Assembly (NCBI RefSeq): GCF_011038975.1
Contig: NZ_JAAKEC010000003.1
Span: 124,001 to 188,000 of the forward strand
Source: Adlercreutzia sp. ZJ176
Lineage (GTDB): Bacteria > Actinomycetota > Coriobacteriia > Coriobacteriales > Eggerthellaceae
Reading direction: 5' to 3'
Length of the DNA stretch: 64,000 bases
In this document: positions 63,406 through 64,000 of the stretch, piece by piece
Layout of the letters: the number at the start of each line of letters is the position of its first letter
Numbering within the stretch: position 1 is the stretch's first letter
Program-made: the position numbers and the translations under genes
The notes under the pieces: model-generated
Database searches by the model: none
Seen by the model: only the letters and a program-made list of their open reading frames with translations
Told to the model about the DNA's origin: nothing

Positions 63406-64000
63406 CTACTCGGCGTAGCGCAGGGCCTTCTCGAGCTTCTGGCTGATCACCTTCGTCACGCCGTCGGACTGCATGGAGACGCCGAACAGGACGTCGGCCA
63501 TCTCCATAGTGCGGCGCTGGTGGGTGATCATGATGAGCTGGGTGGTGCCGCGCAGCTTGTCGACGTAGGCCACCAGGCGGCGCAGGTTCGTGTCGTCGAG
63601 CGCGGCCTCCACCTCGTCGAGGATGTAGAACGGCGTGGAGCGCGTGCGGTAGACCGCGAACAGCAGGGCGAGCGCCGTCAGGGACTTCTCGCCGCCCGAC
63701 ATGAGCATCATCTTGGTGATGCGCTTGCCCGCGGGCTGCGCGTTCACCTCGACGCCAGTGTTCTCCAGGTCATCGGGGTCCACGAGCGCCAGATTGGCCG
63801 CGCCCCCGGGGAACAAGGTGGCGAAGATCTCCTGGAAGTAGCCGTTGACCTCGTTGAACGTACGCACGAAGTCGTCTTTCATGCGCGCGTCGATGACCCG
63901 GTTGATCTTGGCGAGCGACTTGCGCGCCGCGTCGAGGTCGGCCAGCTGCCCGGCCAGGTAGTCGTAGCGGCTCTTGAGCTCGTCGTACTCGGCGGCAGCG
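63406..64000 (-). CDS. smc: Chromosome segregation ATPase SMC, C-terminal part
   Basis: The last 198 codons of an SMC gene that enters from the right edge. The end of the coiled coil (AAEYDELKSRYDYLAGQLAD) leads into the C-terminal ATPase lobe: FVRTFNEVNGYFQEIFATLF, the ABC signature MLMSGGEKSLTALALLFAVY and Walker B PFYILDEVEAALDDTNLRRL, then the H-loop MITHQRRTMEMADVLFGVSM (each 20 residues or fewer). SMC-ScpAB compacts and segregates chromosomes. In many Gram-positives ftsY follows smc directly; here a 5-kb island separates them. Confidence 0.96.
   Translation of the reverse strand, partial: AAAEYDELKSRYDYLAGQLADLDAARKSLAKINRVIDARMKDDFVRTFNEVNGYFQEIFATLFPGGAANLALVDPDDLENTGVEVNAQPAGKRITKMMLMSGGEKSLTALALLFAVYRTRSTPFYILDEVEAALDDTNLRRLVAYVDKLRGTTQLIMITHQRRTMEMADVLFGVSMQSDGVTKVISQKLEKALRYAE

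Overview
The window is high-GC actinobacterial DNA whose gene content points to the Coriobacteriia, family Eggerthellaceae (Eggerthella/Gordonibacter-like). The indications are a molybdopterin oxidoreductase operon next to a LuxR regulator with a twelve-helix membrane domain, widespread GTG/TTG starts, stop-start overlaps of the ATGA type, and PPDK with its regulator. The genus is an inference; no rRNA or tRNA gene was seen.

Layout. 1-8.2 kb: Mo-enzyme operon (catalytic, FeS and membrane subunits) with a divergent LuxR regulator, a C-N hydrolase, and a coupled K+ channel / ClC channel pair. 8.5-14.4 kb: DUF2130 protein; a lower-GC island with an Abi_2-family HEPN-type gene, a structured upstream intergenic region and a small ORF; then gdhA and a GH25 lysozyme. 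14.4-19 kb: an anchored protein and a TPP-riboswitch-controlled thiamine/HMP ABC transporter. 19-22 kb: uvrA. 22.6-30.6 kb (all minus): rplS, rnhB, yraN, comM, dprA, a JAB-domain gene with a 51-aa partner, trmFO, xerC. 30.8-37.4 kb: a nikABCDE-type transporter with a NikR-like box, and azlCD. 37.5-47.5 kb: mtnA-dgt, ppdK and its regulator, glyQS, lepB. 47.5-49.7 kb: rpsP-khpA-rimM-trmD. 49.8-53.8 kb: a kinase/FHA/membrane-protein module. 53.9-58.2 kb: ffh, HTH gene, carbonic anhydrase, GNAT, ftsY. 58.3-63.3 kb: accessory island with a PIN-toxin TA pair, two decayed relatives of it, an alpha-solenoid repeat gene, a DUF4143 ATPase and gene remnants. 63.4 kb to end: 3' part of smc.

Read on the minus strand, the right two thirds follows the order known from Bacillus subtilis (smc-ftsY-ffh-rpsP-khpA-rimM-trmD-rplS-rnhB-dprA-trmFO-xerC), broken by insertions: the TA/repeat island between smc and ftsY, the kinase/FHA module between ffh and rpsP, about 16 kb between trmD/lepB and rplS, and the JAB pair where topA often sits.

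Most notable: a 126-bp structured palindrome inserted in frame inside trmD, with an architecturally matching 123-bp palindrome at 18.3 kb (a putative palindromic element family able to enter coding DNA); the Abi_2/HEPN locus with a structured intergenic region; three identical 30-bp repeats from TA decay around the repeat gene; an FtsY whose acidic domain and terminal basic/aromatic motif are C-terminal; and a NikR-type operator on a transporter with His-rich proteins.
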